Assembly (NCBI RefSeq): GCF_000384215.1
Contig: NZ_KB913032.1
Coordinates: 4,667,665 to 4,731,664, forward strand
Source: Amycolatopsis alba DSM 44262
Lineage (GTDB): Bacteria; Actinomycetota; Actinomycetes; Mycobacteriales; Pseudonocardiaceae
Length of the DNA: 64,000 nucleotides
Reading direction: 5' to 3'
This document shows positions 11,459 to 19,100 of the stretch, piece after piece. The notes beneath the pieces were generated by a model. The model was not told where the DNA came from. It made no database searches and saw nothing but the letters and a program-made list of their open reading frames with translations. Within the stretch, counting starts at the first letter, position 1. Each line of letters begins with the position of its first letter. A program made the position numbers and the translations under genes.

Positions 11459-11530
11459 GACTCGCGTGCTCAGGAACGTCACACGCGTGTTTGGAGCCGG
11501 ATCATCGTGATCCGGCTCCAAACACGCGAG
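11459..11530. repeat. 21-bp-period repeat, locus A
   Basis: Two units at 11459-11479 and 11480-11500 share the core CGCGTG exactly 21 bp apart, and an inverted copy (CACGCGAGTC) closes the region at 11521-11530. The second unit forms one arm of the hairpin 11484-11528. It lies between the convergent ends of the second aldo/keto reductase gene and hisS. Confidence 0.7.
11484..11528. terminator. Bidirectional terminator hairpin
   Basis: Perfect 21-bp arms (11484-11504 and 11508-11528) around a TCG loop, between convergent genes. It has no T-tract on either side but is extremely stable, so it probably ends both transcripts. Confidence 0.75.
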
Positions 11531-11538
11531 TCACGTTG

Positions 11539-12825
11539 TCAGAGCAGGGAATTGACCGCCGAGACCACGCCGTCGACGGCGACGGTCTGCTGCTCACGGG
11601 TCGCGAGACCGCGGACGGTCACGTTCCCGGCGTCCCAGTCCTCCTGGCCGACGATCACCACGGCCCGCGCCCCGGCCTTGTCGGCGCGGGTGAGTTCCTT
11701 GCCCAGCTTGCGGAGCTCGACGGGGGTGGACGTGCGCAGACCGGCCTTGCGCAGCCGTCCCGCGACCTCGCGCGCGGCGTCGGTGAGCTCTTCGACCACC
11801 GGGATCACCACGACATCGGTCTCACTGCGCGGTTTCGGGGTCAGGCCGTGGGTGTCGAGGAAGTCGATCAGCGTGACGTCGCCCATGCCGAAGCCGATGC
11901 CGGGGATCTGCTGCGACGTGAACAACGACGCGAGGTCGCTGTACCGGCCGCCGCCGAAGAGGGCACGGCGGTTCTCCGGCGAGGTGTCGAAGACCTCGAA
12001 CACGGTCGACGTGTAGTACGCGAGCCCGCGCACGATCATCGGGTCGAACGTGATCAGGTCCGCGGCGCCGCTGTTCAGCACCTTCACCAGATTCGAGTTC
12101 TCCTTGACCTGCTCGGGCAGCTCGTCGAGCAGCGCGGTGCCGGACGACAGGATCTCGGCCAGCTTCTCGAACTGCTTCTCGGTCAGGCCGATCTCGGTCG
12201 CGGTGTCGCTCAGCTTCGTGCGGTCCGACTTCTCCCAGCGGTCCACCAGGGTGAACACCTGCGGCAGCTGCTCCGCGGTCACGCCGACGATGTCGGTGAG
12301 CGCCGAAGAGAGCAGGTTCCGGTCGTTCGCCCGCACCTGGAACATGTCCGGGGTGGCCCCGAGCGCGCTCATCATGTCGTGGACGAGCTCGAAGATCTCG
12401 ATCTCGCAGTTCGCGCTGTCCGAACCGAAGATGTCCGCGTTGATCTGCCAGTGTTCGCGGACCCGCCCGCGCTGCGGCCGCTCGTAGCGGTGGCAGTTCG
12501 GGTGGCTGTACCAGCGCACCGGGAACTGCAGCGACTTGGCGTTGCCCGCGATCATCCTGGCGACCGACGGGGTCATCTCCGGGCGCAGCGCGAGCCGCTC
12601 GCCGCCCTTGGTGGTCAGCGTGTACAGCTGCTGGTCCGCGATCTCCTGCCCGGACTTCCGCTCGTAGATCTCGGCGGGTTCGAGGATCGGCCCGTCGTAG
12701 CGGAGGAAACCCCGCAGTTCGAGCACGTCGTAGAGATGGCCGAACACCTGCGTCCGGACGGACATCTCGGCGGGCAGGAAGTCGCGGGTCCCCTTGGCGG
12801 GGGCTGTCGGCAGGTATTCAGGCAC
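11539..12825 (-). CDS. hisS: Histidyl-tRNA synthetase
   Basis: Class II aminoacyl-tRNA synthetase, 428 residues, charging tRNA-His. Motif 2 region is RYERPQRGRVREHWQIN, the histidine-binding loop is RGLAYYTSTVFEVF, and motif 3 is GIGFGMGDVTLIDF; LALRPEMTPSVAR precedes them. The C-terminal anticodon-binding domain runs from about residue 335. The opening LPTAPAKGTRDFLPAEM and GGGRYSDL (rather than GGGRYDGL) differ from the usual actinobacterial housekeeping enzyme, which normally sits near relA, so this may be a second hisS. That depends on what else the genome encodes. Confidence 0.9.
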   Translation of the reverse strand: MPEYLPTAPAKGTRDFLPAEMSVRTQVFGHLYDVLELRGFLRYDGPILEPAEIYERKSGQEIADQQLYTLTTKGGERLALRPEMTPSVARMIAGNAKSLQFPVRWYSHPNCHRYERPQRGRVREHWQINADIFGSDSANCEIEIFELVHDMMSALGATPDMFQVRANDRNLLSSALTDIVGVTAEQLPQVFTLVDRWEKSDRTKLSDTATEIGLTEKQFEKLAEILSSGTALLDELPEQVKENSNLVKVLNSGAADLITFDPMIVRGLAYYTSTVFEVFDTSPENRRALFGGGRYSDLASLFTSQQIPGIGFGMGDVTLIDFLDTHGLTPKPRSETDVVVIPVVEELTDAAREVAGRLRKAGLRTSTPVELRKLGKELTRADKAGARAVVIVGQEDWDAGNVTVRGLATREQQTVAVDGVVSAVNSLL

Positions 12826-12861
12826 GTCAGCAAGCTTAACGAGCGGTCGCCACCGCTTTTG

Positions 12862-13251
12862 TCAGGGGAAGGCGACGCCGTACGCGGTGGTCAGGATCGC
12901 GGCCCCGAGCAGGACGGCGCCGGCGCTGGTGACCCGTCCGCCGAGCTTGCCCTTGTTCGGCAGCAGGTGCAGGAAGAAGCCGCCGGACTGGGCGAGCACG
13001 CCGAACAGCAGCAGGAAGCAGACGATCCACCGCGCGGTGCCCGGCAGCCCGGTCTGCCCGAGGATCTGCAGCGCGACCAGCGCCAGGACCAGCAGGACAC
13101 CGGCGTGGGCGTGCCCGGCGCGGAACATCCCGCGCTGGTGTTCGGTCAGTTTCTTGTCGCGCAAGACGCCCATCAGCGCGTAGCCGCCGTACATCACCGT
13201 CGGCAGCGAAACGAGCGCGATGACGGTGAACAGCCTGATCGGGCCTTCCAT
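12862..13251 (-). CDS. Small four-helix integral membrane protein
   Basis: A 129-residue protein with four predicted membrane spans (IRLFTVIALVSLPTVMYGGY; GVLLVLALVALQILG; WIVCFLLLFGVLAQSGGFFL; AGAVLLGAAILTTAYG). HxH in AGHAHAG and a second His in FFLHLLP lie near the membrane face and could bind a metal or heme, though I cannot assign a function. The start at ATG 13251 is supported by an AAGGGA ribosome site. It is transcribed toward hisS, 36 nt away, with its own promoter upstream. Confidence 0.7.
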   Translation of the reverse strand: MEGPIRLFTVIALVSLPTVMYGGYALMGVLRDKKLTEHQRGMFRAGHAHAGVLLVLALVALQILGQTGLPGTARWIVCFLLLFGVLAQSGGFFLHLLPNKGKLGGRVTSAGAVLLGAAILTTAYGVAFP

Positions 13252-13258
13252 GGGTTTT

Positions 13259-13315
13259 CCCTTCGCAGTGGGGTGCGAAGGGAACGATAACACTGTTTTA
13301 AAACGTTGTCACCAA
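13259..13315 (-). promoter_or_regulatory. Promoter plus 5' UTR hairpin that covers the ribosome site
   Basis: Reading the minus strand: TTGGTG (13315-13310) and TGTTAT (13292-13287) are 17 bp apart, and a GTTTTAAAAC palindrome (13295-13304) sits between them as a possible operator. Downstream, CCCTTCGCA/TGCGAAGGG (13259-13267 and 13274-13282) form a 9-bp hairpin whose 3' arm in the mRNA is the GAAGGG ribosome site of the small membrane protein. Confidence 0.5.
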
Positions 13316-13348
13316 ACCTTGCGTCCCACTTTGGCGGCCGTGGCCGGG

Positions 13349-13414
13349 GTGTCGTCCGTCTGATCACGTGTGCCGTCCATCCAGTCACACGTGCCGTCCA
13401 CTCGGTCACGCGAA
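13349..13414. repeat. 21-bp-period repeat, locus B
   Basis: Anchor bases of the unit GTGYCGTCC...TCACGC fall at 13349, 13370, 13391 and 13412, exactly 21 bp apart. The last unit ends as TCACGCGAAA, the same ending as locus F. It lies just beyond the stop codon of the amidohydrolase gene. Confidence 0.75.
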
Positions 13415-13419
13415 AGTGC

Positions 13420-14619
13420 CTAGCCCGAATCGCCCCTCACGACCGACCCGCGGGCGAGCACCAGGCGCGGGTTCCGGAGTGCGGAAAGGTCGGCGAGCGG
13501 ATCGCCGTCGACCACCAGGACGTCGGCGCTCAGGCCGGGGGCGAGCCGTCCGGTGACGGCGCCGAGGCCGAGTCCGGCGGCGCTGTCCTCGGTCGCGATC
13601 TCGAGGATCCGCCGCCTGCCGAAACCGAGCCATTCGTAGAGTTCGAGGGCGCCGACGGGATCGTCGAAGACCGAACCGGGCAGCCCCGCGTCCGTCCCCG
13701 CCAGGAGCGGGACCCCCAGTTCCTCCAGCCAGGACAGCCTGCCGTAGACGGTTTTCGCGAGTTCCTCGCCCATGCGCTCGGCGAGCGTCCGCCAGTTGCG
13801 GCTGCTGGTCGAACACGCCGCGATGCCTTCGGCCGCCATGCGTTTGGCGACGTCTTCACGCCGGTCCTGTCGTTGCGGGCCGGTCATCCACGTGCAGTGC
13901 TCGATCGTGGCCACCCCCGCCTCGACCGACGCCTCGATCGCGTCCGCGCCGTGGGCGTGCGCCGCGACCGGGAGCCCGTGGCCCGCCGCGTGTTCGACGA
14001 TCAGGCGCAGGGTCCGGACGTCGAACTGGGACTCCCACATGTCCGCGCCGCCCTCGGTGATCTGGCCGCCGCTGGCCATCACCTTGATCACGTCGGCGCC
14101 GTCGGCCGCGTTGGCGTCGATCACGGCCCGGACGGAGTCGTCGTCGCCGACCTCGCCGCCGAAGAAGTGGCAGTGTCCATTGAGGACTGTCAGGGGTGAT
14201 CCCGCGGTCAGCAGCCGCGGAGCCGCGGTGCCCTCGGCGTCGAGTTCCGCCCGGACCCGTGCGCCGAGGGCGTCGCGATCGCCGAGGTCCCGCACGGTCG
14301 TGACGCCGCTGCGCAGCAGCTGTCCCAACCGGTCCTTGGCGCCCGCGCGGAGAGCTGTGTCGTCGCTCGCCAGGAAGTTCGGCAGCATCTCGCGAGTGGC
14401 GTCGAAAGCCAGGTGCACATGGGCGTTGACCAGACCGGGCAGCACGGTCGCGCCGGGGAAGTCGAGCCGTTCGGCGTCCGGTGCCGCCTGTGCCACGACC
14501 TCGGCGCGCGGTCCCGCCGCGAGGATCCGGCCGTCCTCGACGAGAACGGCGCCGTCCCGGACGGGGGTGCCCGGCCGCGGCAGGATCCGGTCCGCGGTAA
14601 GGAGAAGCTGCAAGGTCAC
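13420..14619 (-). CDS. Metal-dependent amidohydrolase
   Basis: A 399-residue amidohydrolase of the imidazolonepropionase-like group. Metal ligands are clear: His pair in VNAHVHLAF, the probable carboxylated Lys in IKVMASGG, His in AAHAHGAD, His in TIEHCTW and Asp in LLAGTDAG. The small N-terminal beta domain (DGRILAAGPRAEV) is rebuilt at the C-terminus (ADVLVVDGDPLADL). The start GTG 14619 overlaps the upstream stop by 4 nt (GTGA). It is the last gene of an XRE/peptidase/membrane-protein operon; the substrate could be a cyclic amide or a prolyl dipeptide and cannot be fixed here. Confidence 0.88.
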   Translation of the reverse strand: MTLQLLLTADRILPRPGTPVRDGAVLVEDGRILAAGPRAEVVAQAAPDAERLDFPGATVLPGLVNAHVHLAFDATREMLPNFLASDDTALRAGAKDRLGQLLRSGVTTVRDLGDRDALGARVRAELDAEGTAAPRLLTAGSPLTVLNGHCHFFGGEVGDDDSVRAVIDANAADGADVIKVMASGGQITEGGADMWESQFDVRTLRLIVEHAAGHGLPVAAHAHGADAIEASVEAGVATIEHCTWMTGPQRQDRREDVAKRMAAEGIAACSTSSRNWRTLAERMGEELAKTVYGRLSWLEELGVPLLAGTDAGLPGSVFDDPVGALELYEWLGFGRRRILEIATEDSAAGLGLGAVTGRLAPGLSADVLVVDGDPLADLSALRNPRLVLARGSVVRGDSG

Positions 14620-15749
14620 GCCTCGTTCCGGGATACGGCGGCCGACAGCGCGAGCAGGGGCCGCACGTCGGATTCGATGTCCGAGGCGCCGCCGGGGAGC
14701 ACGAGTTTCGCCCGCCCGTCGGTCTCCTCGCCCGCGGTCTGCCTGGCGATCGCCGTCTTCAGCGCGTCCGCCGCCGCCCGCGGATCGTCGGCGGCGAGGG
14801 CGGTGAGATCGGTTTCCAGATAGGGGCTCAGCTGCACGAGCCCGTCCCGGATCTCGATCACCCGGCGGTAGTACCGGCGGTGGACCGTGCGCGGGCGCCA
14901 CCGTTCCCACACCCCCTGCGGTGTCGTCCGGAGCACGATGTTCGGGTAGATCTCCGCCAGCGCGGTCCACAGGGGCGTGAGCCGTTCGTGGTGCAGCCGG
15001 TGCTGGCGGCGGCGTCGCAGCGCGGCGAACCGGGCGCGGGCGCCGGGATAGGTGACCCCGGCGAGGAAGAGCACGATCCCGAGGAGCACCAACGGGACGG
15101 CGACGGCGAGCAGAAGCGGGATCGACGGCCCGAACGCCCAGGCGATCACGATGTAGAGCGCGCGGAAGACGCTGCCCACCGAGAGAGCGATCAGCCCGGC
15201 GGCACTGAGTTTCAGCCCGGTCCGCAGATGGCGGTCCGCGGTGCGGATGTACCGGAAGATCCACCAGGCGCAGGCGGACAGGCCGTAGATCAGGTACAGC
15301 CCGGCGCCCAGGTAGAACAGCGCCACGCCGGGTTCGTGCACGAGCTTCGGGCTCAGCGCGAGCCCGCGCGCCTCCGGCGGGGTGACGGCCATCGCGACCA
15401 GCATCAGCGCGATCGCGCCGGACAGCGGGAGCAGTTCGAACAGGACCCGTCCCGGTCTGCGCGGGCCCAGCGCGGAGCCGAGGAAGACGATCAGCAGCGC
15501 GCAGACCCCGACGGCGAGCAGGACGTTGTTGACCAGCCGTCCGGTGCCTTTGCCGGTCAGCCCGTCGAGCCAGCCCGAAATGACCTTCTGCTGCGCGAGG
15601 AAGGAACCCGCGACACAGATGATCGTGATGGTGATCGCCCAGTTCGGCAGGACCCGCGGCGCCCGGTACGTCTGGTAGATCCGCCAGGCGAGCGCCGTCG
15701 CGAACAGCGCCATCGCCACGACGTTGAGAGGGGAGAACAGTGCGTTCAC
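14616..15749 (-). CDS. MAB_1171c-like (DUF6545) membrane protein
   Basis: About 377 residues: seven hydrophobic spans in the first 220 residues (for example AITITIICVAGSFLAQ, LLLAVGVCALLIVFLGSA, LLLAVAVPLVLLGIVLFLAG), then a cytoplasmic basic helix (RRRRQHRLHHERL) and a domain with LTPLWTALAEIYPNI and VIEIRDGLVQLSPYL. I recognise this as the actinobacterial family called MAB_1171c putative transporter. I choose GTG 15749, which overlaps the peptidase stop by 4 nt, over the GTG at 15755. Seven spans plus a soluble tail suit a receptor as well as a transporter. Confidence 0.75.
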   Translation of the reverse strand: MNALFSPLNVVAMALFATALAWRIYQTYRAPRVLPNWAITITIICVAGSFLAQQKVISGWLDGLTGKGTGRLVNNVLLAVGVCALLIVFLGSALGPRRPGRVLFELLPLSGAIALMLVAMAVTPPEARGLALSPKLVHEPGVALFYLGAGLYLIYGLSACAWWIFRYIRTADRHLRTGLKLSAAGLIALSVGSVFRALYIVIAWAFGPSIPLLLAVAVPLVLLGIVLFLAGVTYPGARARFAALRRRRQHRLHHERLTPLWTALAEIYPNIVLRTTPQGVWERWRPRTVHRRYYRRVIEIRDGLVQLSPYLETDLTALAADDPRAAADALKTAIARQTAGEETDGRAKLVLPGGASDIESDVRPLLALSAAVSRNEA

Positions 15750-16267
15750 AGCCACCCTTGATGGTCGCCCAGCGCGCCTTGGACGCGGCGGACGTCATCG
15801 TCGTCGGCGCGACGGGGAATCGTGTAGTTCAAGACCGACGCCCATTCGAGGATGATGGTCGCCACGGTCTCGGCTTCCCATTCGTGCGCCTCATCGTAGG
15901 AGGTGCGGCGCAAGGCACGGTGTACGGCGTCGCCGTCGAGACCGGTGGCGGGGCCGCGCAGGAAGTCGGCTGGCTGGGCGTCGCCGCCGGGGTGGTGATC
16001 GGCGAGCATATGCCCGAGTTCGTGCAGGATGATGTGGTCCTGATGGGACTTCGTGGTCTCCTGCTGGAAGAAGATGTAGTCCGCCGAGCCGGTGGCGATC
16101 CAGCAGCCGAACGGGCCGGGGACCTCCAGCGGATACGGCATCAGCCGGATCGGCCTGCCGCGTTGCTCGCCGAGCCGCTCACACAGCACGCCGACGTCGA
16201 GTGGCGGCTCGATGTCGAGGTTGTTCAGCATCTTGCGGCAGCGCTTGCGGAGCTCCCGTTCCTTCAT
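15746..16267 (-). CDS. ImmA/IrrE-family zinc metallopeptidase
   Basis: A 173-residue protein with the zincin motif HELGH at 82-86 (IILHELGHMLADH) and a downstream acidic helix EAHEWEAETVATI that supplies the third ligand. Family members cleave or inactivate a partner HTH repressor (ImmA with ImmR, IrrE with DdrO). Here an XRE repressor is encoded directly upstream with a 4-nt ATGA overlap, so cleavage of that repressor is the natural hypothesis. The membrane protein downstream overlaps by 4 nt as well. Sometimes such proteins are labelled toxins, but no toxin evidence is visible. Confidence 0.85.
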   Translation of the reverse strand: MKERELRKRCRKMLNNLDIEPPLDVGVLCERLGEQRGRPIRLMPYPLEVPGPFGCWIATGSADYIFFQQETTKSHQDHIILHELGHMLADHHPGGDAQPADFLRGPATGLDGDAVHRALRRTSYDEAHEWEAETVATIILEWASVLNYTIPRRADDDDVRRVQGALGDHQGWL

Positions 16268-16656
16268 CGGCTCTCGCCCGGCTGGTCGCGCTCGGCCCGT
16301 TCGTACCGCTCGACGAGTTCCAGCAGGTCCATGACCTGACGCCGTCCTTGCGGGGAGAGTTCCTGCGCGCGCATGGCCATGAGCTTCGCCTCTCCCGTGG
16401 GTTGTGGTTCCTCTTCGTCGAAGAAGTAGGTGACCGGGACCCCGAACAGCCTCGCCAGCGCTTCGACGTAATGGATCTTCGGGTTGATCCGCTTGCCCGT
16501 GGCGAGCTGCTGGAGATACGCGGGCGACATGGCGGGCCCGCCCGCGCGATCGATCGCCGCGGACAGCTCGCGATAGCTGTGCGGGGCGCCTTCGTCCGCG
16601 CGCGCCGAGTCGATCAGCGCGCTCAGTTTCCGGGCGAAGGTGTGGTCCGGCGACAT
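16264..16656 (-). CDS. XRE-family DNA-binding regulator paired with ImmA/IrrE
   Basis: A 130-residue protein with an XRE-like helix-turn-helix at about 26-75 (SYRELSAAI, AMSPAYLQQLATGKRIN, KIHYVEALARLFGVP) and a C-terminal helical tail with ELSPQGRRQVMDLLELV that may be the dimer and protease-sensitive part. It is the first gene of a four-gene operon tied by 4-nt overlaps. The upstream region at 16716-16749 holds spaced TGACA/TGTCA and a GCAT-N4-ATGC palindrome, plausible operators. Confidence 0.85.
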   Translation of the reverse strand: MSPDHTFARKLSALIDSARADEGAPHSYRELSAAIDRAGGPAMSPAYLQQLATGKRINPKIHYVEALARLFGVPVTYFFDEEEPQPTGEAKLMAMRAQELSPQGRRQVMDLLELVERYERAERDQPGESR

Positions 16657-16979
16657 GATCCCCCCATCCGTTCTGTAGTCGGAGTGTAACGCGATTCGGG
16701 CTGTCCGCAGCTGTTGACAGCATGTGTATGCAGTGGTTTACAGTTGTCAGGCGGTTTCGTGCCGCGTTCCGGCCTCTCGCTCCGGAATCCGTGCCCTGGG
16801 GGTGTACGGACACCGGAGTGAGAGGCGTTTTTCCAGGCGAGTGCACAAGATCGTGCCGGATGTAGTACGCTTGGTCAGTCGAGGTTGATCGCCATCACGG
16901 CGAACCCTTGACCTAGGCCTGTTGCCGGAGGTCGACCCCCAGGGCTTCCGGTGACAGGCCCCTTACTTTTCCGGCCGGG
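16657..16979. other. 323-bp non-coding region upstream of the XRE operon
   Basis: No coding frame here has support. The part near the XRE start contains a TACACT -10-like hexamer on the minus strand (16683-16688), TGACA (16716-16720) and TGTCA (16745-16749) half-sites, and GCATGTGTATGC (16720-16731). The distal part holds two consecutive stem-loops described separately as a possible RNA. Confidence 0.5.
16866..16970 (+). ncRNA. Candidate structured RNA with two stem-loops
   Basis: Stem 1 pairs GGTCA (16873-16877) with TGACC (16909-16913), then GGTT with AACC and TCGCC (16889-16893) with GGCGA (16899-16903). Stem 2 pairs GGCCTGT (16916-16922) with ACAGGCC (16954-16960) and CCGGA with TCCGG inside, with a C-rich loop. 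CTTACTTTT follows on the plus strand. A TACGCT hexamer at 16866 precedes stem 1. It could be a small RNA, or simply the terminator of the flavodoxin-like gene. Confidence 0.35.
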
Positions 16980-17432
16980 TCAGGGCATGAGAGTGGCGGC
17001 GAGGGTGCCGCCCAGTTCGAAACAGGCCGCCAAATCCGCTTTGCCCGGTTCTCCCGTCACGAGGACCGGCGAAGCCGCGCGTTCCCAGCCGAGGCCGGTG
17101 GCGATGCTCTCGATCCCCCGCACGGTGCCCGCGGTGTCGTTGTTGCCGTGCACGAAGAACCCGAACGGCCTCCCGCGCGTGGAATCCAGGCACGGGTAGT
17201 AGACGGTGTCGAAGAAATGTTTCAGCGCGCCCGACATGTAGCCGAGATTCGCCGGGGTGCCGAGCAGGTAGCCGTCCGCGTCGAGGACGTCGGGCACGGT
17301 CGCGCCCAGCGCCGGACGGCGCACGACGTCGACGCCCTCGACGTCGGGATGATTCGCGCCGGAGAGCACGGCTTCGAACATCGCCTGCGTCGAGGGCGAC
17401 GGCGTGTGGTGGACGATCAGCAGCTTGGGCAT
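16980..17432 (-). CDS. Flavodoxin-like / NAD(P)H-dependent FMN reductase-fold protein
   Basis: A 150-residue flavodoxin-fold protein. The FMN phosphate loop is the N-terminal HHTPSPSTQAM, and the isoalloxazine loops are LLGTPANLGYMSGALKHFFD and VHGNNDTAGT. The short length suggests a single-domain electron carrier or quinone-type reductase. It begins 1 nt after the stop of the phospho-sugar mutase on the same strand, so they are cotranscribed, though no shared chemistry is obvious. Confidence 0.8.
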   Translation of the reverse strand: MPKLLIVHHTPSPSTQAMFEAVLSGANHPDVEGVDVVRRPALGATVPDVLDADGYLLGTPANLGYMSGALKHFFDTVYYPCLDSTRGRPFGFFVHGNNDTAGTVRGIESIATGLGWERAASPVLVTGEPGKADLAACFELGGTLAATLMP

Positions 17433-17433
17433 G

Positions 17434-19071
17434 TCAGGCCAGGCGGGACTCGATGTCGGCCCGGAGCGCGGCCAGCCGGGCGTTCGCGGCGGTGCGCGCC
17501 TCGGCGAGATCGCCGGAAACCGGCTCCTTCACCTGCAGGTACGCCTTCAGCTTCGGCTCGGTTCCGGAAGGCCTGATGACGACGCGCAGGCCTTCTCCGG
17601 TCAGGCGCAGGACATCGGCGTCGGGCAGGAGATCCTCCATGGTGACGGCGGTGCCGCCCAGCGACGCCGGGGGAGTGGCGCGCAGGCCGGCCATCAGCTT
17701 CTCCCGCACCGACAGATCGGTGACCCGCAGCGAGACCTGATCCGTCACGTGCACGCCGTGCTTCACGGCCAGTTCGTCGAGGACGTCCAGCGGCCCGCGG
17801 CCCGCCGCGCGCAGGGAAGCGCTCAAACCGGCGGCGAGCACGGCGGCGGAGATGCCGTCCTTGTCGCGGACGAAACCAGGGTTCACGCAGAGACCGAGCG
17901 CCTCTTCGTAGGCGAACACGAGCCCGTCGCCCGCGCGGACCAGCCATTTGAAGCCGGTCAACGTCTCCGCGTAGCGCGCGCCGAACTCCTTCGCGACTTC
18001 GCCGAGCATCGACGACGACACGATCGTCGTGGCCACCAGCGGATCCACGCTGTCTACAGTGGACAGAACGTGCCAGCCGAGCAGAACGCCGGTCTCGTCG
18101 CCCCGCAGCATCCGCCACGAACCGTCCCGTTCGCGCACGCCCAGCGCGCACCGGTCGGCGTCGGGGTCGAGCGCGATCGCCAGCTCGGCGTCCACTTCGG
18201 ACGCCAGCGCCAGCAAAAGGTCCGTCGCGCCCGGTTCCTCCGGGTTCGGGAAGGTGACCGTCGGGAAGTCCGGATCCGGGGTCGACTGCTCGGCGACCAG
18301 GCTCAGCTCGGTGAAACCAGCCCGCTCGAACGCGGCACGCAGGGTCTCCGCGCCGACGCCGTGCAACGCCGTCGCGGCGACCTTCACCCCGCGTTCCGGG
18401 CCGCGCGGGAGAAGCGCGACCTTGGCCAGGTACGCGTCCCGCAGCTCCTCGCCAAGGACCTCGGCGCCCGGCGCGCGCGGCACGCTGATCGCCGGGGGAG
18501 CGGCTTCGATGGCGCGCTCGATCAGGCCGTCCGACGGCGGGACGATCTGGCCGCCTGTCGCGTCGTAAAGCTTGTAGCCGTTGTCGGCGGGCGGATTGTG
18601 CGACGCGGTGATCTGGATGCCCGCGACCGCGCCGAGTTCCAGCACGGCGAACGCGAGTACCGGTGTCGGCAGCGGCCCCGGCAGCACCTTCACCGCGAAT
18701 CCGGCGGCCGTCAGCACCTCGGCGGCGGCCTTGGCGAAGGCTGCCGAACCGTGCCGCGCGTCCCGGCCGACCACCACGACCCCACCGGAATGTCCTTGTG
18801 CGGCCAGCCAGTCCGCGACCCCGGCGGTCGTGCGGGTCACGACCGCGACGTTCATCCCGTTGGGGCCCGCGCGCACCGGGCCGCGCAGTCCGGCGGTGCC
18901 GAATTCGAGCGGTCCGGCCATCCGGTCCGCGAGCTCGTCGGCCGCACCGGTTTCGCCGCCCATCGCGCGGGCGAGGATGTCCTGCAGTTCGACGCGGGAA
19001 TCGTCGTCCGGATCATCGGCGATCCAGCGGAACGCCCGATCCCGGAGTTCCGGGGTCAAGGAAGTCGTCAC
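17434..19071 (-). CDS. pmmB: Phospho-sugar mutase (phosphomannomutase/phosphopentomutase type)
   Basis: A 545-residue alpha-D-phosphohexomutase. The phosphoserine is Ser157 in ITASHNPP, the metal loop is ALDPDADRCALG, the sugar-binding loop is FAYEEALGL, and the phosphate-binding loop near the end is IRPSGTEPKLK. The long form fits PgmB/PmmB enzymes, which act on glucose-, mannose- or (deoxy)ribose-1-phosphate. Its place near the purine nucleoside phosphorylase parallels pmmB-deoD (Rv3308-Rv3307) of M. tuberculosis and supports a role linking ribose-1-phosphate from nucleosides to central metabolism. Confidence 0.9.
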   Translation of the reverse strand: MTTSLTPELRDRAFRWIADDPDDDSRVELQDILARAMGGETGAADELADRMAGPLEFGTAGLRGPVRAGPNGMNVAVVTRTTAGVADWLAAQGHSGGVVVVGRDARHGSAAFAKAAAEVLTAAGFAVKVLPGPLPTPVLAFAVLELGAVAGIQITASHNPPADNGYKLYDATGGQIVPPSDGLIERAIEAAPPAISVPRAPGAEVLGEELRDAYLAKVALLPRGPERGVKVAATALHGVGAETLRAAFERAGFTELSLVAEQSTPDPDFPTVTFPNPEEPGATDLLLALASEVDAELAIALDPDADRCALGVRERDGSWRMLRGDETGVLLGWHVLSTVDSVDPLVATTIVSSSMLGEVAKEFGARYAETLTGFKWLVRAGDGLVFAYEEALGLCVNPGFVRDKDGISAAVLAAGLSASLRAAGRGPLDVLDELAVKHGVHVTDQVSLRVTDLSVREKLMAGLRATPPASLGGTAVTMEDLLPDADVLRLTGEGLRVVIRPSGTEPKLKAYLQVKEPVSGDLAEARTAANARLAALRADIESRLA

Positions 19072-19100
19072 CGAGTCAGCCTACGGGTACGTTGGAGAGG

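Noticed and set aside
13420-16656. Prophage remnant
   Set aside because: XRE and ImmA/IrrE genes occur in phages, but there is no integrase, excisionase, att duplication or structural gene.
16916-16960. 6C RNA
   Set aside because: The loop has five, not six or more, C residues and the first loop has none.
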